NCBI GenBank assembly: GCA_004431415.1
Contig: QPMI01000098.1
Coordinates: 116,890-180,889, forward strand
Source: Cyanophora paradoxa
Taxonomy: Eukaryota; Glaucocystophyceae; Cyanophorales; Cyanophoraceae
Length of the DNA stretch: 64,000 nt
Direction of reading: 5' to 3'
Below, one piece after another: positions 10,417-19,090 of this stretch. A model generated the notes under the pieces. The model made no database searches. It was not told the origin of the DNA and saw only the letters and a list, made by a program, of their open reading frames with translations. The position numbers were made by a program, and so were the translations under genes. The stretch's first letter is position 1. Every line of letters begins with the position of its first letter.

Positions 10417-11025
10417 TTACGGTAAATTGGGACAGAATATATTGGCAACGATTCTATTAGGATTACTAACGTCAGTATACCACATTCGGCTAACGCGACT
10501 CCATTTCGCTCCATTGTCTTTTAAGAATTTACGCAAGGTGGTGCGGCGGGTAATTTGCAGTCCATGCTCTTCAAACTTCTTATGATATGTGGACAGATTG
10601 CGTTTAACATTGAAATAGATAAGCTGTATCGACTGTGGTTCGTGCTCACGCTTTATGGCTTTGATTACATCAGTCATCTTATATTGTGTGCATCTTACGA
10701 GACGCCAGAAATCCAGAACAGGTTGATATCCTCCCTCGTCTTCATCATTTACTTTCTTGATGGTATACTTATAGGATATCTCATCGTTGGATGCTCTTAC
10801 ATACGCAAACACATTATTTACTGATCGAATGACTATCTTGTGCGGTTCTTCAATAAAGAAACCAATAGATTGAATATCGGCTCTACGAAAGATTGTATTT
10901 ACAAAGGTAAATGGCATGCGATCAGTATCAAATGAAAAGAGGATATCAAATAGTTCCACGGTGCTAAATGATAGATCCGAAAGAGGATAAACGAAAATAG
11001 GTTGTCCTTTGAACAGATACGCCAT
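10417..11025 (-). CDS. Conserved-looking viral protein of unknown function, 202 aa
   Basis: No family recognised. The protein is rich in aromatic and basic residues, with no membrane segment, signal peptide or clear metal-binding motif. No His-Asp-Cys arrangement of an adenoviral-type protease is visible, so it does not fill the missing protease role. It lies in the leftward gene set between PolB and integrase and has the shared promoter-like element immediately upstream at 11041-11065, which supports it as a real gene. Confidence 0.7.
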   Translation of the reverse strand: MAYLFKGQPIFVYPLSDLSFSTVELFDILFSFDTDRMPFTFVNTIFRRADIQSIGFFIEEPHKIVIRSVNNVFAYVRASNDEISYKYTIKKVNDEDEGGYQPVLDFWRLVRCTQYKMTDVIKAIKREHEPQSIQLIYFNVKRNLSTYHKKFEEHGLQITRRTTLRKFLKDNGAKWSRVSRMWYTDVSNPNRIVANIFCPNLP

Positions 11026-11040
11026 TTTCGCCGTCGCCTT

Positions 11041-11065
11041 TTACTTTAAGCTGAGAAAATATTTT
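11041..11065 (-). promoter_or_regulatory. Conserved 25-bp promoter-like element upstream of the 202-aa gene
   Basis: The plus-strand core CTTTAAGCTGAGAAAATATT is identical over 25 bases to the element at 18558-18582 upstream of the 73-aa gene, and ends about 15 bases before the start codon at 11025. Diverged forms with a TTTCT core and downstream A/T-rich block occur before the helicase, ATPase, capsid and 223-aa genes. Confidence 0.75.
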
Positions 11066-11188
11066 CCTGTTGCCTAAATGTAGCGCGTTCTCCTTAAATC
11101 ATTTTGCGTTGCCCACGGGGCTTTCAATTTTTGACGATCCGCGGTGAGATTCTCACGTTTACTGTCAATAAAATCAGGCTACCTGAGC

Positions 11189-11235
11189 GTTTATTGTCAA
11201 GATTTTAATAATTAATGAAAATCTTGACAATAAAC
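11189..11235. terminator. Perfect 18-bp stem, 11-base loop hairpin
   Basis: Arms 11189-11206 (GTTTATTGTCAAGATTTT) and 11218-11235 are perfect reverse complements. The hairpin lies between the 3' end of the PolB gene and the promoter of the 202-aa gene, so a transcription end/insulator role is plausible. An origin or recombination site is an alternative. Confidence 0.6.
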
Positions 11236-11275
11236 ACCGCAAAACGCGCAATAAAAACGTGCAGTAAACAGTAAA

Positions 11276-11440
11276 ATGGACGCCCCGATATGGGACGCGC
11301 ACCCGATCCCTAATTACTTCCTAATCGACCCGGACGACCCCGGATTAAAGTGCGTATGGCTTCTCCATATCCTAAGGCGACAGCTCCTTCAATTAGAGCG
11401 CAAACCAAGAAAAAGAACGCACGATAAGATAGACGACTAA
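11276..11440 (+). CDS. Possible small protein, 54 aa
   Basis: An ATG-initiated frame (MDAPIWDAHPIPNYF start) runs to TAA at 11438-11440, overlapping the PolB stop by 4 bases in convergent orientation. It ends in a Lys/Arg-rich tail. Nothing similar is recognised. It is the only open frame in the PolB/202-aa gap, and its proline/aspartate-rich start followed by a hydrophobic-basic helix looks protein-like, but expression is uncertain. Confidence 0.35.
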   Translation: MDAPIWDAHPIPNYFLIDPDDPGLKCVWLLHILRRQLLQLERKPRKRTHDKIDD

Positions 11441-14400
11441 CAGCCGAATGGAAGGCTATGTATGCCGTCGCCTGATATGCAGCGCTTGCCATCGAATTGG
11501 GTCAGCGCTATCCGCTTGCTCTCCAAATCATATAAGTGGTGGCATCGCCGTTGCTTGTTTACTACTGTTACTGTTTTTGTGATCCCGTCAAATAGGCAGC
11601 GCTTAAAGTCGTCGAAATGCACCTCTTTCGAGGCTGTCCCGCTCATTTTTACCTTGTCGTAGCTCTCGGTGCGGAAAGCATATAGCTTCGGTCGCAGCCC
11701 CACATACTCCACTATCTTGACGTCGGGCATCTCATTTTTATATTTACCGGGAACCATCCGGTTCTCGGGACTATTAGGGCAATCTAAATAAGGGCTGATC
11801 GCTCGCATGCCAGCTTCCAGATCCGCGCTCTCTATATACAGACAGAACGAGTCGGTATCGTGGAACAGCAGCTGAGCTTGCGAGAAAGTCGGTCGGATCA
11901 CGTCGTAAAAGAAGCTATAATTATGCAGCTTCGCAGCATCGAGCACATACGCGCCAATCGCAACCGGTTTATCGAGTTTTACGTGTTTACTATACATTTC
12001 GAATGCGACCGCGGTCTCGTTTAATACATTCGTCGCTTTTACCAGTGGGCTCGCGGCGTATTTCTTAAACAGCTTCGTGCTGTTCGCGATCTTTACCACG
12101 GAGCGCCCGCGACACGATTCCAGGCATTTACCGTAAATAGCATTATTCATCAATTTGAAAAAGTCGCTCTCGAATTTATTCCGGGCTTCCTTTCGCAGCT
12201 TCGTGTTCAGATCTATATAGGGCTTCATAAATGCAGCGGTTGCAAACGAGAGCACGCGGTGAATCTTAGTAACTACGATCCCCTTTTTTACCATATAGAG
12301 CAGCATCGGCTGAGAGACCACGTAATTATATTTCGGAGTAAACGAGGCGATCAGCTTCGGATCTTTACTGAGCTTCTCGCCGCTAATCTCCAAAAGCCCA
12401 CGCTGATATTTCCCGAGCATGTCCACAGTAATTACCTCTTTACTCACGATCAGCGGGAAATCGCGATGGTCGCCCTTTAAATAGTCCGGATATGCAAGGT
12501 CGACCTCTATAAATGCACTCCGCCCTACGACCTCGGTAAAAGCTGTGCTTGTGTCGTCCCAGCGATAGTCCCCGACCGGTAAAGGCTGACTGAGCGCATA
12601 GCCATACAGATTATTCGCATCCAATAGCACTATATGTTTATCCTCGCTATTAGCCTCGGCATATCGTGTGGGCATGGTCGCAAAGCCGCCCCTAATTGCC
12701 CTCTCAATAAATTCGTATTGATCCGCATCGCTGATCTGTTCAATTGCGACCCTCGTATGCTTTAACATCGCGTCCCACGATAGTCCCGGTGCGCTCACAT
12801 AATGCGTGGGATCCAGTCCGTATTGCTCATGTGCGAGCATACTGAATTTACCGAATTTTACCATGAGATCATTAACATCGGACGCCTGAAAATCCATGAA
12901 ATTCGATGCATCTATGAATTTGTAAAGTCCCCACTGTAAAGAGAGATACTCGTCGAAATTCTTACTTAGGATCTCGACCCGCAGCTTATCGTCTTGCTGT
13001 GCGATTTTCCTGAATAGAGCATGTCCGCACTCGTCCATCCGATCAATTACCACGGCTACTTTCGTTTGCTTTGAGATCCTCCTATGTAAATTGCATTTTC
13101 GGCAAGCTTTTCCTATATAATCGCCGCTTTGGTGACAGTGATCGCGCACAGGGAAGTTTTCGTGGGTAAACCGCTGATTGCATATATAGCAGTGCTTGGT
13201 GAGCTTATAGGCTTGCTTTTGCGCCTCTGTGAGCGGGATCATAGGCGTGTTGGTAAATAGGGTATTAAGCATCTCGCGGCACAGATCCCCTAACGTGGTA
13301 AACATCTGACCCAGCGGATCCACGCCCTCGAATTCGTGATTTTCAACATGCGAGCCCATAACTACATTAAGTGCCACCGACTTTACCTCTCGCTTGGTTC
13401 TATTTGGTTCATTAGGAACCGGCACCGACTCCATCTCTACCTTGCAGTAGCAGACAGTAGGAAGCCACACCATTTTCCTTAGGTGTTGCAGTCCGAAAGT
13501 AATAAAGCTTCCGGGCTCCGGGCATTTACCTTTACTCAGCCGCCAATCGATACAGCGATTAGAGTCGGTGTGGCTATCGAGTTTCTCCTGTGATCTAAAC
13601 CGGGACAAACAGGTTTCGCAGTAGAAAATGCGCCCGTCGTTTGCTTTATCAAAGGTGGTCTTTAATAGGCGGCTCAGTGACATGATCGTAATATAGTGAC
13701 CCTGTCCGTTTGCGTCCTCGATCAGCAGCAGGTTTACCTTTGATTTGCGACGCGGATTACTTGACATGTGCAATGGGTAAAAGGTTTGGGTCGCATTGTC
13801 GGCGCCATATATATTAATTGACAGCTCGGGATTATTGTCCTCGAAACGATCGATTATTTGGGCATCGCAAGCCACCGGGAAAGTAATGCCTGAGAAGTCG
13901 AGTTCAGTCAACCACCGCCTATATTGGAACGGATCATTACGTTTGTGTCTGTTTATGTCGTTTCTGTGCAGCCATGCGAGGATAGCGTAATTAAAACAGT
14001 CGTGACCATCGATATTCTTAATATTTACTGTGGCTCGCTTTAATCCAATCCATTCGGGGGTCTCAATGTAGCAACCGCCCATCGGCGCATATGACAAAAC
14101 GGCGACATGTAGCTTATCTAATTTACTGAGCCGGTAGCTGTCGACCTGTATCATCTGTTCATTCATTTGCTGAGCTACACCCACTAACTCAGTGAGAATA
14201 TTGCGCGACCTTGTGATTACGAAATAATCGCTGTAAATGTGTTTGGTGATAAAAACGTTAGGATCACTCACTTTTACGTATCGGCAGATGAATGTAAGGC
14301 GCACCTTAATAGCTTTAAGCTCGTCCAGCCTCTCTTTCAGCCGCCCAGGCAGATTTGCAGCGATGGTAGTGAGAAATTCCACCGGATCTAAGATTATCTG

Positions 14401-14700
14401 TTCATCCGCCTTATAGCTATACCAGGCGTATGCTTTATTCATTGCGAAACCGTCGTCCTCATCGGGTTCTATGACGGCTAAGCGCCGCCCTTCGGTATAG
14501 AAGCGCTCCACATTTTCCAGGCGATTGTAAAGCTCGTCGGCAATATTCGCAAGGTTAGCTAAGCGGGGTTTTCGATCTAAGATCGCCGCCCTCCGATCGT
14601 ATTCGGCTTCGGTGATCTCCCCAGTGACTAAAAGACTACCTAACAAGCCTAATATTTCGTCCTTTTTCTCTTTTATAAGGCGATTAGTTTGGCGGGGCAT
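11437..14700 (-). CDS. Protein-primed family B DNA polymerase (Polinton pPolB)
   Basis: Replicates the linear genome from a terminal protein primer. 1,087 aa, in the usual range for Maverick polymerases. Palm motif A holds Asp694 (LLDANNLYG), motif B spans about 849-858 (KLMNNAIYGK) and motif C reads HDTDS (947-951). A C2H2-like finger occurs at 361-383 and an endonuclease VII-like Cys/His cluster at 504-537 (CYIC, DHCH, CRKC), both common in this family. The N-terminal region (about 230-300) matches the Polinton-specific segment with CFNYAILAWL. The exonuclease motifs look degraded: ExoI reads KVEMES and ExoII GHALFRKI instead of the usual D-x-E and N-x(2-3)-D patterns, while ExoIII Asp (FIDASNF, 597) remains. 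Confidence 0.93.
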   Translation of the reverse strand: MPRQTNRLIKEKKDEILGLLGSLLVTGEITEAEYDRRAAILDRKPRLANLANIADELYNRLENVERFYTEGRRLAVIEPDEDDGFAMNKAYAWYSYKADEQIILDPVEFLTTIAANLPGRLKERLDELKAIKVRLTFICRYVKVSDPNVFITKHIYSDYFVITRSRNILTELVGVAQQMNEQMIQVDSYRLSKLDKLHVAVLSYAPMGGCYIETPEWIGLKRATVNIKNIDGHDCFNYAILAWLHRNDINRHKRNDPFQYRRWLTELDFSGITFPVACDAQIIDRFEDNNPELSINIYGADNATQTFYPLHMSSNPRRKSKVNLLLIEDANGQGHYITIMSLSRLLKTTFDKANDGRIFYCETCLSRFRSQEKLDSHTDSNRCIDWRLSKGKCPEPGSFITFGLQHLRKMVWLPTVCYCKVEMESVPVPNEPNRTKREVKSVALNVVMGSHVENHEFEGVDPLGQMFTTLGDLCREMLNTLFTNTPMIPLTEAQKQAYKLTKHCYICNQRFTHENFPVRDHCHQSGDYIGKACRKCNLHRRISKQTKVAVVIDRMDECGHALFRKIAQQDDKLRVEILSKNFDEYLSLQWGLYKFIDASNFMDFQASDVNDLMVKFGKFSMLAHEQYGLDPTHYVSAPGLSWDAMLKHTRVAIEQISDADQYEFIERAIRGGFATMPTRYAEANSEDKHIVLLDANNLYGYALSQPLPVGDYRWDDTSTAFTEVVGRSAFIEVDLAYPDYLKGDHRDFPLIVSKEVITVDMLGKYQRGLLEISGEKLSKDPKLIASFTPKYNYVVSQPMLLYMVKKGIVVTKIHRVLSFATAAFMKPYIDLNTKLRKEARNKFESDFFKLMNNAIYGKCLESCRGRSVVKIANSTKLFKKYAASPLVKATNVLNETAVAFEMYSKHVKLDKPVAIGAYVLDAAKLHNYSFFYDVIRPTFSQAQLLFHDTDSFCLYIESADLEAGMRAISPYLDCPNSPENRMVPGKYKNEMPDVKIVEYVGLRPKLYAFRTESYDKVKMSGTASKEVHFDDFKRCLFDGITKTVTVVNKQRRCHHLYDLESKRIALTQFDGKRCISGDGIHSLPFGC

Positions 14701-14722
14701 CTTTTACTCTAAGGGAACATTT

Positions 14723-15019
14723 TTATTTCTCATTTTCGGCGCGTTTCGCAAGTTTCTGTTGGAGTCTAAGCCTAGCAACTCCTCGCGAATGATTCTTCTT
14801 CGCACAGTGTATGAAGTGATCTGAATCAAATGCGATAGAATTTACAAACTTATCTACTCGTTTCTGAAAGCGTTTCTTTGAGAATTTGCACTCATTGAGC
14901 TGATTTTCATTAATAGCACACTTCGAGCACCCAGCCTTTGTTAGAGTGGTCGTTACAGCCTCCATGTCCAGATAGGTGACGGGACAGGCTTCCGCATACG
15001 CCTCCGGATAGGTCGCCAT
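14723..15019 (-). CDS. Small viral protein of unknown function, 98 aa
   Basis: A basic protein with four cysteines (positions 13, 31, 34, 44) and a highly basic C-terminal helix (RLRLQQKLAKRAENEK). The KCAI/CSKC spacing could bind zinc, but no known finger fits fully. It is leftward and lies 22 bases upstream of the PolB start, so probably transcribed close to it. A terminal-protein or DNA-binding role is speculation. Confidence 0.6.
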   Translation of the reverse strand: MATYPEAYAEACPVTYLDMEAVTTTLTKAGCSKCAINENQLNECKFSKKRFQKRVDKFVNSIAFDSDHFIHCAKKNHSRGVARLRLQQKLAKRAENEK

Positions 15020-15081
15020 GTTTCTTAGTGTGTATTAGTGTGGTTCTGTGTCTGAAAATAATTTTTCCCGATGATCAAATT

Positions 15082-15354
15082 TTACGGACTTTGTATGGTG
15101 CGCCCCGACAAATTTTTCCCAGCGAGCTTACTGACGCTCCTGACCGAGAGCTTTACGTTTTCGGGCAGCTCTATAACAAGTTGTATATCGCCCGATTTGA
15201 TGACGTGGGTGCGGGTCTTTTTACCGCGGCAATTCGGGTAGTAACCGAATATTCGCCTGAAAAGATCCTGTGTGGCTTCAATATCCATGGTCGCGGTTTG
15301 AGTGATCTCGTCCGCAGTCAGGACATGCGTATAGGTCGGTCTGATAGCGGTCAT
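15082..15354 (-). CDS. Small viral protein of unknown function, 90 aa
   Basis: Chosen over the overlapping rightward frame (15028-15456) because it follows the leftward gene direction and has a TATA-like stretch (TGTATATAC) about 20 bases before the ATG. The protein has a mixed alpha/beta look with two short basic patches. No family recognised. Confidence 0.45.
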   Translation of the reverse strand: MTAIRPTYTHVLTADEITQTATMDIEATQDLFRRIFGYYPNCRGKKTRTHVIKSGDIQLVIELPENVKLSVRSVSKLAGKNLSGRTIQSP

Positions 15355-15469
15355 TGTGTTGTCAGTATATACAATCAGAGAAAGGCTTATATACCTTTGT
15401 CAAATTTTGAGAATGGCACGATATATAGTATACAAAATAATAAACTACTTAATTAATATAATAAACTAC

Positions 15470-15715
15470 ATGAAACTACTTGACTTTCCTTGAAACACTA
15501 CGCAACTTGAAACCAAAACTACGCAATTAATACCAAAACTACGCAACTACGCAACTTTTGCGCTTTTCAGAATTTTTGCCGCCCCGAATCTCAAACCTTT
15601 TGCAGAAAGTTGCGTAGTTGCGTAGTTTTGGTATTAAATGCGTAGTTTCCAGTATTAAATTGCGTAGCTTCGCTATGTAGTTGCGTAGTTACTAAAAAAT
15701 GATGTAGTTATTAAT
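15470..15715. repeat. Internal copy of the ACTACGCAA stem block
   Basis: Repeated ACTACGCAA units (15497-15560) face TTGCGTAGT units (15608-15690) around a spacer containing CCGCCCCGAATCTCAAACCTTTT. The same motif and the same spacer words occur in both terminal repeats, so this is a fifth copy placed almost centrally between replication genes, between the 90-aa protein and the helicase stop. Candidate origin or partition site. Confidence 0.85.
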
Positions 15716-15729
15716 TGTTTCCGTGTCGC

Positions 15730-18144
15730 TTATGCTTCAATATCGTCCTCATCTTCGTCTTCGAACTGTGTCTTGGCGATCTTAGTGAGCCCCTTATAAA
15801 CTCGCTTCGACTTCCCTTTAATTGTAGTCACAGTCGATTCAATCTTGAATGTTTCGAGCACTTTGTTACTGATAGTGCGAGTGGTAACCTTTGTCTTGAT
15901 ATCGTAGCTTCGCATCATTTCCGCGCAAGCTTTGAATACCTCATCGCAGGCAACATGGGCGCCCTTCTCATCTGATGGTTTGTAGTTTTCGCGCAGATAG
16001 GAACCCAGCTTATCGCTGTCGTCGAGATATTTGGCGCTATGCTCGATGACAGATTGCGGCGGGTTTTGCAGGATCTCTTTTACTTTGCCAGTAGCGAGCA
16101 TATCGATGAGAATCTGAATATTTGCCCGCTTGTATTCATTTTTCTCGTCGCCCTCAAACATTTCCATGAGAGTTTCGTCCGCTTTCTTCTCTCCGGCTTT
16201 GGGATTAGGTGAGTAAACAGAGCGGAATGGGATCGATCTGAACCGACGCTTAATAGCTTTGTCGGGCTTTTCGATTTCCAGATTATTGTTGCACAGGATC
16301 ACCATAGTAAACCGAGGCTTGAAATCAATAGGATCCTTGAAAAGTCCTCGGGCTGTGCAGAGCTCGCCACCTGTCAGTGTCTTCATCATACCGCATAGAA
16401 GCTTGTCGCCATCATTAGGCTCGTTTGCATGGGTAAGCCGGACACCTTGCTTATTAGCAAGCTCGGGAATCGGGCTATTTGCTTTGTGGACTTGTGTGAG
16501 CAAAGTAATGCTAATCGGGCGAGCATAATCACCGAATGTCTCTTGCATAAACGTTTCAATCACACTCTTTCCATTAGCACCGACACCTGTGAATAGATAG
16601 AACGTTTGCAGGTCGGTTTTACCTGTGAGTGCATATGCATAGAGGCTGATCAGGTAATTGTAGAGTTCCATATCTCCGCCACAGATATCCAAATAAATGT
16701 CTTTCAGTCTTTTAACCTTTGCCTCATCAACTTCCTCGCAGTAATCAAAGCCGACAGTCTTGCTCACCATATCTTCCGTCGTCCCCTTGCGGAAAGTCAT
16801 ATTATTTAAATCAAACACGCCATTAGTAAACCCCACAATATTGGGAACTGTGTCCAGAGTCGCCATAAAGTCATCGTCTTGCAGCTGTGTGATAATATGC
16901 GGTTCCAGTGACTTTTGATACGGTGTATTCTGAATCCTCTTATGAATTGCCAGCAACATGTTGGCGCTCTTCTCAGCTTTTTCCTTCACAAGATCATCTC
17001 CACTTGCCCTGAGAGCATTGGAAAGATGATAGCCCGCCCTCTTAGAGAACCACTGTGCCACATGCTCGGGGATCTTAGAAAGTAGCGACTTCTCCGTTTT
17101 ATCATATTTCCAAATACCATTTTCGGGGTTCAGGTTAAACCAGACCTTATTTGAATATTTCGTGGTCGCTTTCAGGATCTTGGCGCAGATGATTGCAACA
17201 GGATAATGGGCACCTTCAACTGAAACGGTCTTGTCAATGAGAGTATTAATTTCTAAATGGTGCTTCTCTTCCTCGGTCAGCTCTATGTTAACCGAGAACT
17301 CTTTCGGCTCGCAGTTCTCGCTATAACTCTTCACAATATACTCGTTATACTTGCCATCTCGCTTTTTCTTCACCCACCAGTTATTGGAATCGTGGGATTC
17401 ATCGCAGCAGGGACACAGGAACCCCTTGTTAGCCGAATTAAAGTCAAAGCCCTCATCGCGGCGTGCATAGATGTTTGGGAATAGGAACCCCATCCCACAC
17501 AGCCCGGTAATAATAGCAGCTTCGGTATTATCCTTGCTCGAATTTCCCGCTTTCGGCTGTGGATTATTGGCATGCTTGTAATCGTAGTTCTCGATAATCC
17601 ATTTACGGAAAGCGTCGGAGGGCTCATTAAACTTGCACGACGATGCCCACGGCTTAATTACCCAGGTCTTATTAGGGCTTGGGCATACATTGAGAAGTCC
17701 CGCAGTGCCAGTGCCAGTGATGGTTTTGAGGTCGACCTTCTTGTATCCCTTAAAAGCCGGCGCGCTATCTGTGATTTTCAGCTTATCGAACTCATCAGGG
17801 CGTCGAAAGAATACATGGTAGCCCTTACGAGTCTTTTCGAGTGGCTGATGGGCATCGAAATCATCGGGAAACATCTCAACGAATTTCTGATAGGTTTCCT
17901 CATCGTCGAAATCGACGACCATCATCGAATTCGACAGCAGAATGCCCCAATTAGTGAACTGATTGGACTTAAAGGCTTCGTCGTATCGTTCCCAGTTCCA
18001 AACACCGCCTTTATGGGTGTAGGCGGGCTTTTTAACCTCGTCTTTCATGGGAATAATCGTGTTTTTCGACAAGGTCTCATCGCCACGCAGCCAGTCAGCG
18101 AGCTCTTGGAGTAAAGTCTTTTGTTTCAACGTCATCTTTGCCAT
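15730..18144 (-). CDS. Primase-polymerase / SF3 helicase (D5-like) fusion
   Basis: Replicative enzyme of 804 aa. The N-terminal part (about 1-190) is an archaeo-eukaryotic primase/prim-pol domain with the catalytic VVDFDD (76-81) and KGYHVFF (107-113). A zinc ribbon-like CPCC...H lies near 244-251. The C-terminal part is a superfamily 3 helicase: D5_N-like region about 350-500, Walker A GVGANGKS (520-527), motif B near HANEP (572-576), sensor VILCNN (615-620) and arginine finger RRFRS. The ATG at 18144 is preferred over an upstream one at 18198 because the promoter-like element (AGAAATTAATTTTT at about 18170-18184) lies just before it. Leftward; followed by the internal stem block. Confidence 0.92.
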   Translation of the reverse strand: MAKMTLKQKTLLQELADWLRGDETLSKNTIIPMKDEVKKPAYTHKGGVWNWERYDEAFKSNQFTNWGILLSNSMMVVDFDDEETYQKFVEMFPDDFDAHQPLEKTRKGYHVFFRRPDEFDKLKITDSAPAFKGYKKVDLKTITGTGTAGLLNVCPSPNKTWVIKPWASSCKFNEPSDAFRKWIIENYDYKHANNPQPKAGNSSKDNTEAAIITGLCGMGFLFPNIYARRDEGFDFNSANKGFLCPCCDESHDSNNWWVKKKRDGKYNEYIVKSYSENCEPKEFSVNIELTEEEKHHLEINTLIDKTVSVEGAHYPVAIICAKILKATTKYSNKVWFNLNPENGIWKYDKTEKSLLSKIPEHVAQWFSKRAGYHLSNALRASGDDLVKEKAEKSANMLLAIHKRIQNTPYQKSLEPHIITQLQDDDFMATLDTVPNIVGFTNGVFDLNNMTFRKGTTEDMVSKTVGFDYCEEVDEAKVKRLKDIYLDICGGDMELYNYLISLYAYALTGKTDLQTFYLFTGVGANGKSVIETFMQETFGDYARPISITLLTQVHKANSPIPELANKQGVRLTHANEPNDGDKLLCGMMKTLTGGELCTARGLFKDPIDFKPRFTMVILCNNNLEIEKPDKAIKRRFRSIPFRSVYSPNPKAGEKKADETLMEMFEGDEKNEYKRANIQILIDMLATGKVKEILQNPPQSVIEHSAKYLDDSDKLGSYLRENYKPSDEKGAHVACDEVFKACAEMMRSYDIKTKVTTRTISNKVLETFKIESTVTTIKGKSKRVYKGLTKIAKTQFEDEDEDDIEA

Positions 18145-18326
18145 TTTCGATGTCTTTCTACCTTTATACAAGAAATTAATTTTTCTTAGGCTGATCAAAT
18201 TTTGGCGAGTTGTCTTTAAATGCCCTACAAATTTTTTCCCGATGACTAAAAACGATTAGGAAGCTTGCCGATATGCATCGGAAAGCCGCTTGAAAAATGA
18301 GGAATGGGTTCAGCGGCGGATTGCGT

Positions 18327-18548
18327 TCAATACTTGCGGGGTCGCCCGCGGTTTCCATTATGGATGCCCTCTTCTTGCTTGCGACGATAGTAATATTCCA
18401 GCGCCTTTTTCTTTTTTAATTCGCGATATTCGGGATCGTCGTTATATCGCATCCGCTGTTTATATATGTCCCTGACACGCCAGCCCGCCTTATCGAGATC
18501 TACCGGGTTCCCGTTCTTATCATACACAGTCATAGCATGCGTCTCCAT
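18327..18548 (-). CDS. Small basic viral protein, 73 aa
   Basis: Very rich in Lys, Arg and Tyr, with a long charged helix (YRELKKKKALEYYYRRKQE) and an AT-hook-like GRPRKY end, so nucleic-acid binding or genome packaging is a fair guess. The 25-bp promoter element lies immediately upstream at 18558-18582. No named family recognised. Confidence 0.65.
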   Translation of the reverse strand: METHAMTVYDKNGNPVDLDKAGWRVRDIYKQRMRYNDDPEYRELKKKKALEYYYRRKQEEGIHNGNRGRPRKY

Positions 18549-18557
18549 TGGTTTACC

Positions 18558-18582
18558 TTACTTTAAGCTGAGAAAATATTTT
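18558..18582 (-). promoter_or_regulatory. Conserved 25-bp promoter-like element upstream of the 73-aa gene
   Basis: Identical over 25 bases to 11041-11065, and ending about 9 bases before the start codon at 18548. Identity outside coding sequence at two unlinked places supports a regulatory role. Confidence 0.75.
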
Positions 18583-18597
18583 TATCAGTGGTCTTTG

Positions 18598-18738
18598 CTA
18601 TTTCTTCTTTAAATGATTTTCTGAGCTGTCATTTTTTGTGACCGAATCGAGCTCGTCTCTACGTTTTTTAATAGCGGCTTCCAGTGCATATTGCGCGCAT
18701 TTCCTGTATAGGATCGCGTAGAGATCAGGGTCGGGCAT
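18598..18738 (-). CDS. Very small viral protein, 46 aa
   Basis: ATG at 18738, stop at 18598-18600. The product starts MPDPDLYAILYRKCAQYALE and continues as a charged helix ending in three lysines. It fits tightly between the 73-aa gene promoter and the next leftward gene, and helix-like periodicity supports a real product. Family unknown; a small DNA-binding or scaffold peptide is possible. Confidence 0.5.
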   Translation of the reverse strand: MPDPDLYAILYRKCAQYALEAAIKKRRDELDSVTKNDSSENHLKKK

Positions 18739-18765
18739 TCGATACTATTTAACGCGAAAATAGTT

Positions 18766-19086
18766 TCAGCGATCGTATTCGCCCAAATAAAGCGGATTTA
18801 TTGGCGGATATGGCGAATCAACGCGAATATGACCTTCTACGAAATTAGGGCACGACCGGCGTCGTATATAGGATACTTGCACGTCTTCTATTGCTACCTG
18901 TGGGATTATATTGGAGTCAGCGGGCACAGGCGAGGGCGATCGGGATCGTGGGCGATCGTGATTATCGCTGTGGTTGGAATATACAGATAATCGCCTACCT
19001 CCATTATCCTCGTCCGAAATGTCAACCTCTACGGTTGTCTCGCAGCAGGAGTTATGGCACGTGCTTGTGAAATGCAGGTGAAACAT
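18766..19086 (-). CDS. Hypothetical viral protein, about 106 aa
   Basis: Ser/Arg/Pro-rich middle (RPRSRSPSPVPAD) and a C-terminal segment that ends PLYLGEYDR. A Cys-rich start (HNSCCETT) could bind metal. The frame is open further upstream to 19248, but that part overlaps a better rightward frame. Function unknown. Confidence 0.4.
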   Translation of the reverse strand: MFHLHFTSTCHNSCCETTVEVDISDEDNGGRRLSVYSNHSDNHDRPRSRSPSPVPADSNIIPQVAIEDVQVSYIRRRSCPNFVEGHIRVDSPYPPINPLYLGEYDR

Positions 19087-19090
19087 CTCA

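Noticed and set aside
10417-11025. 202-aa protein as the missing maturation protease
   Set aside because: No ordered His, Asp/Glu and Cys catalytic set of the adenoviral or Ulp1 type is visible.
11310-11492. Leftward 60-aa frame overlapping the PolB end
   Set aside because: Overlaps the polymerase stop in another frame, with no promoter-like element and no protein character.
15028-15456. Rightward 142-aa frame overlapping the leftward 90-aa frame
   Set aside because: Against the direction of the surrounding genes and without a promoter-like element; the leftward frame was preferred, with modest confidence.
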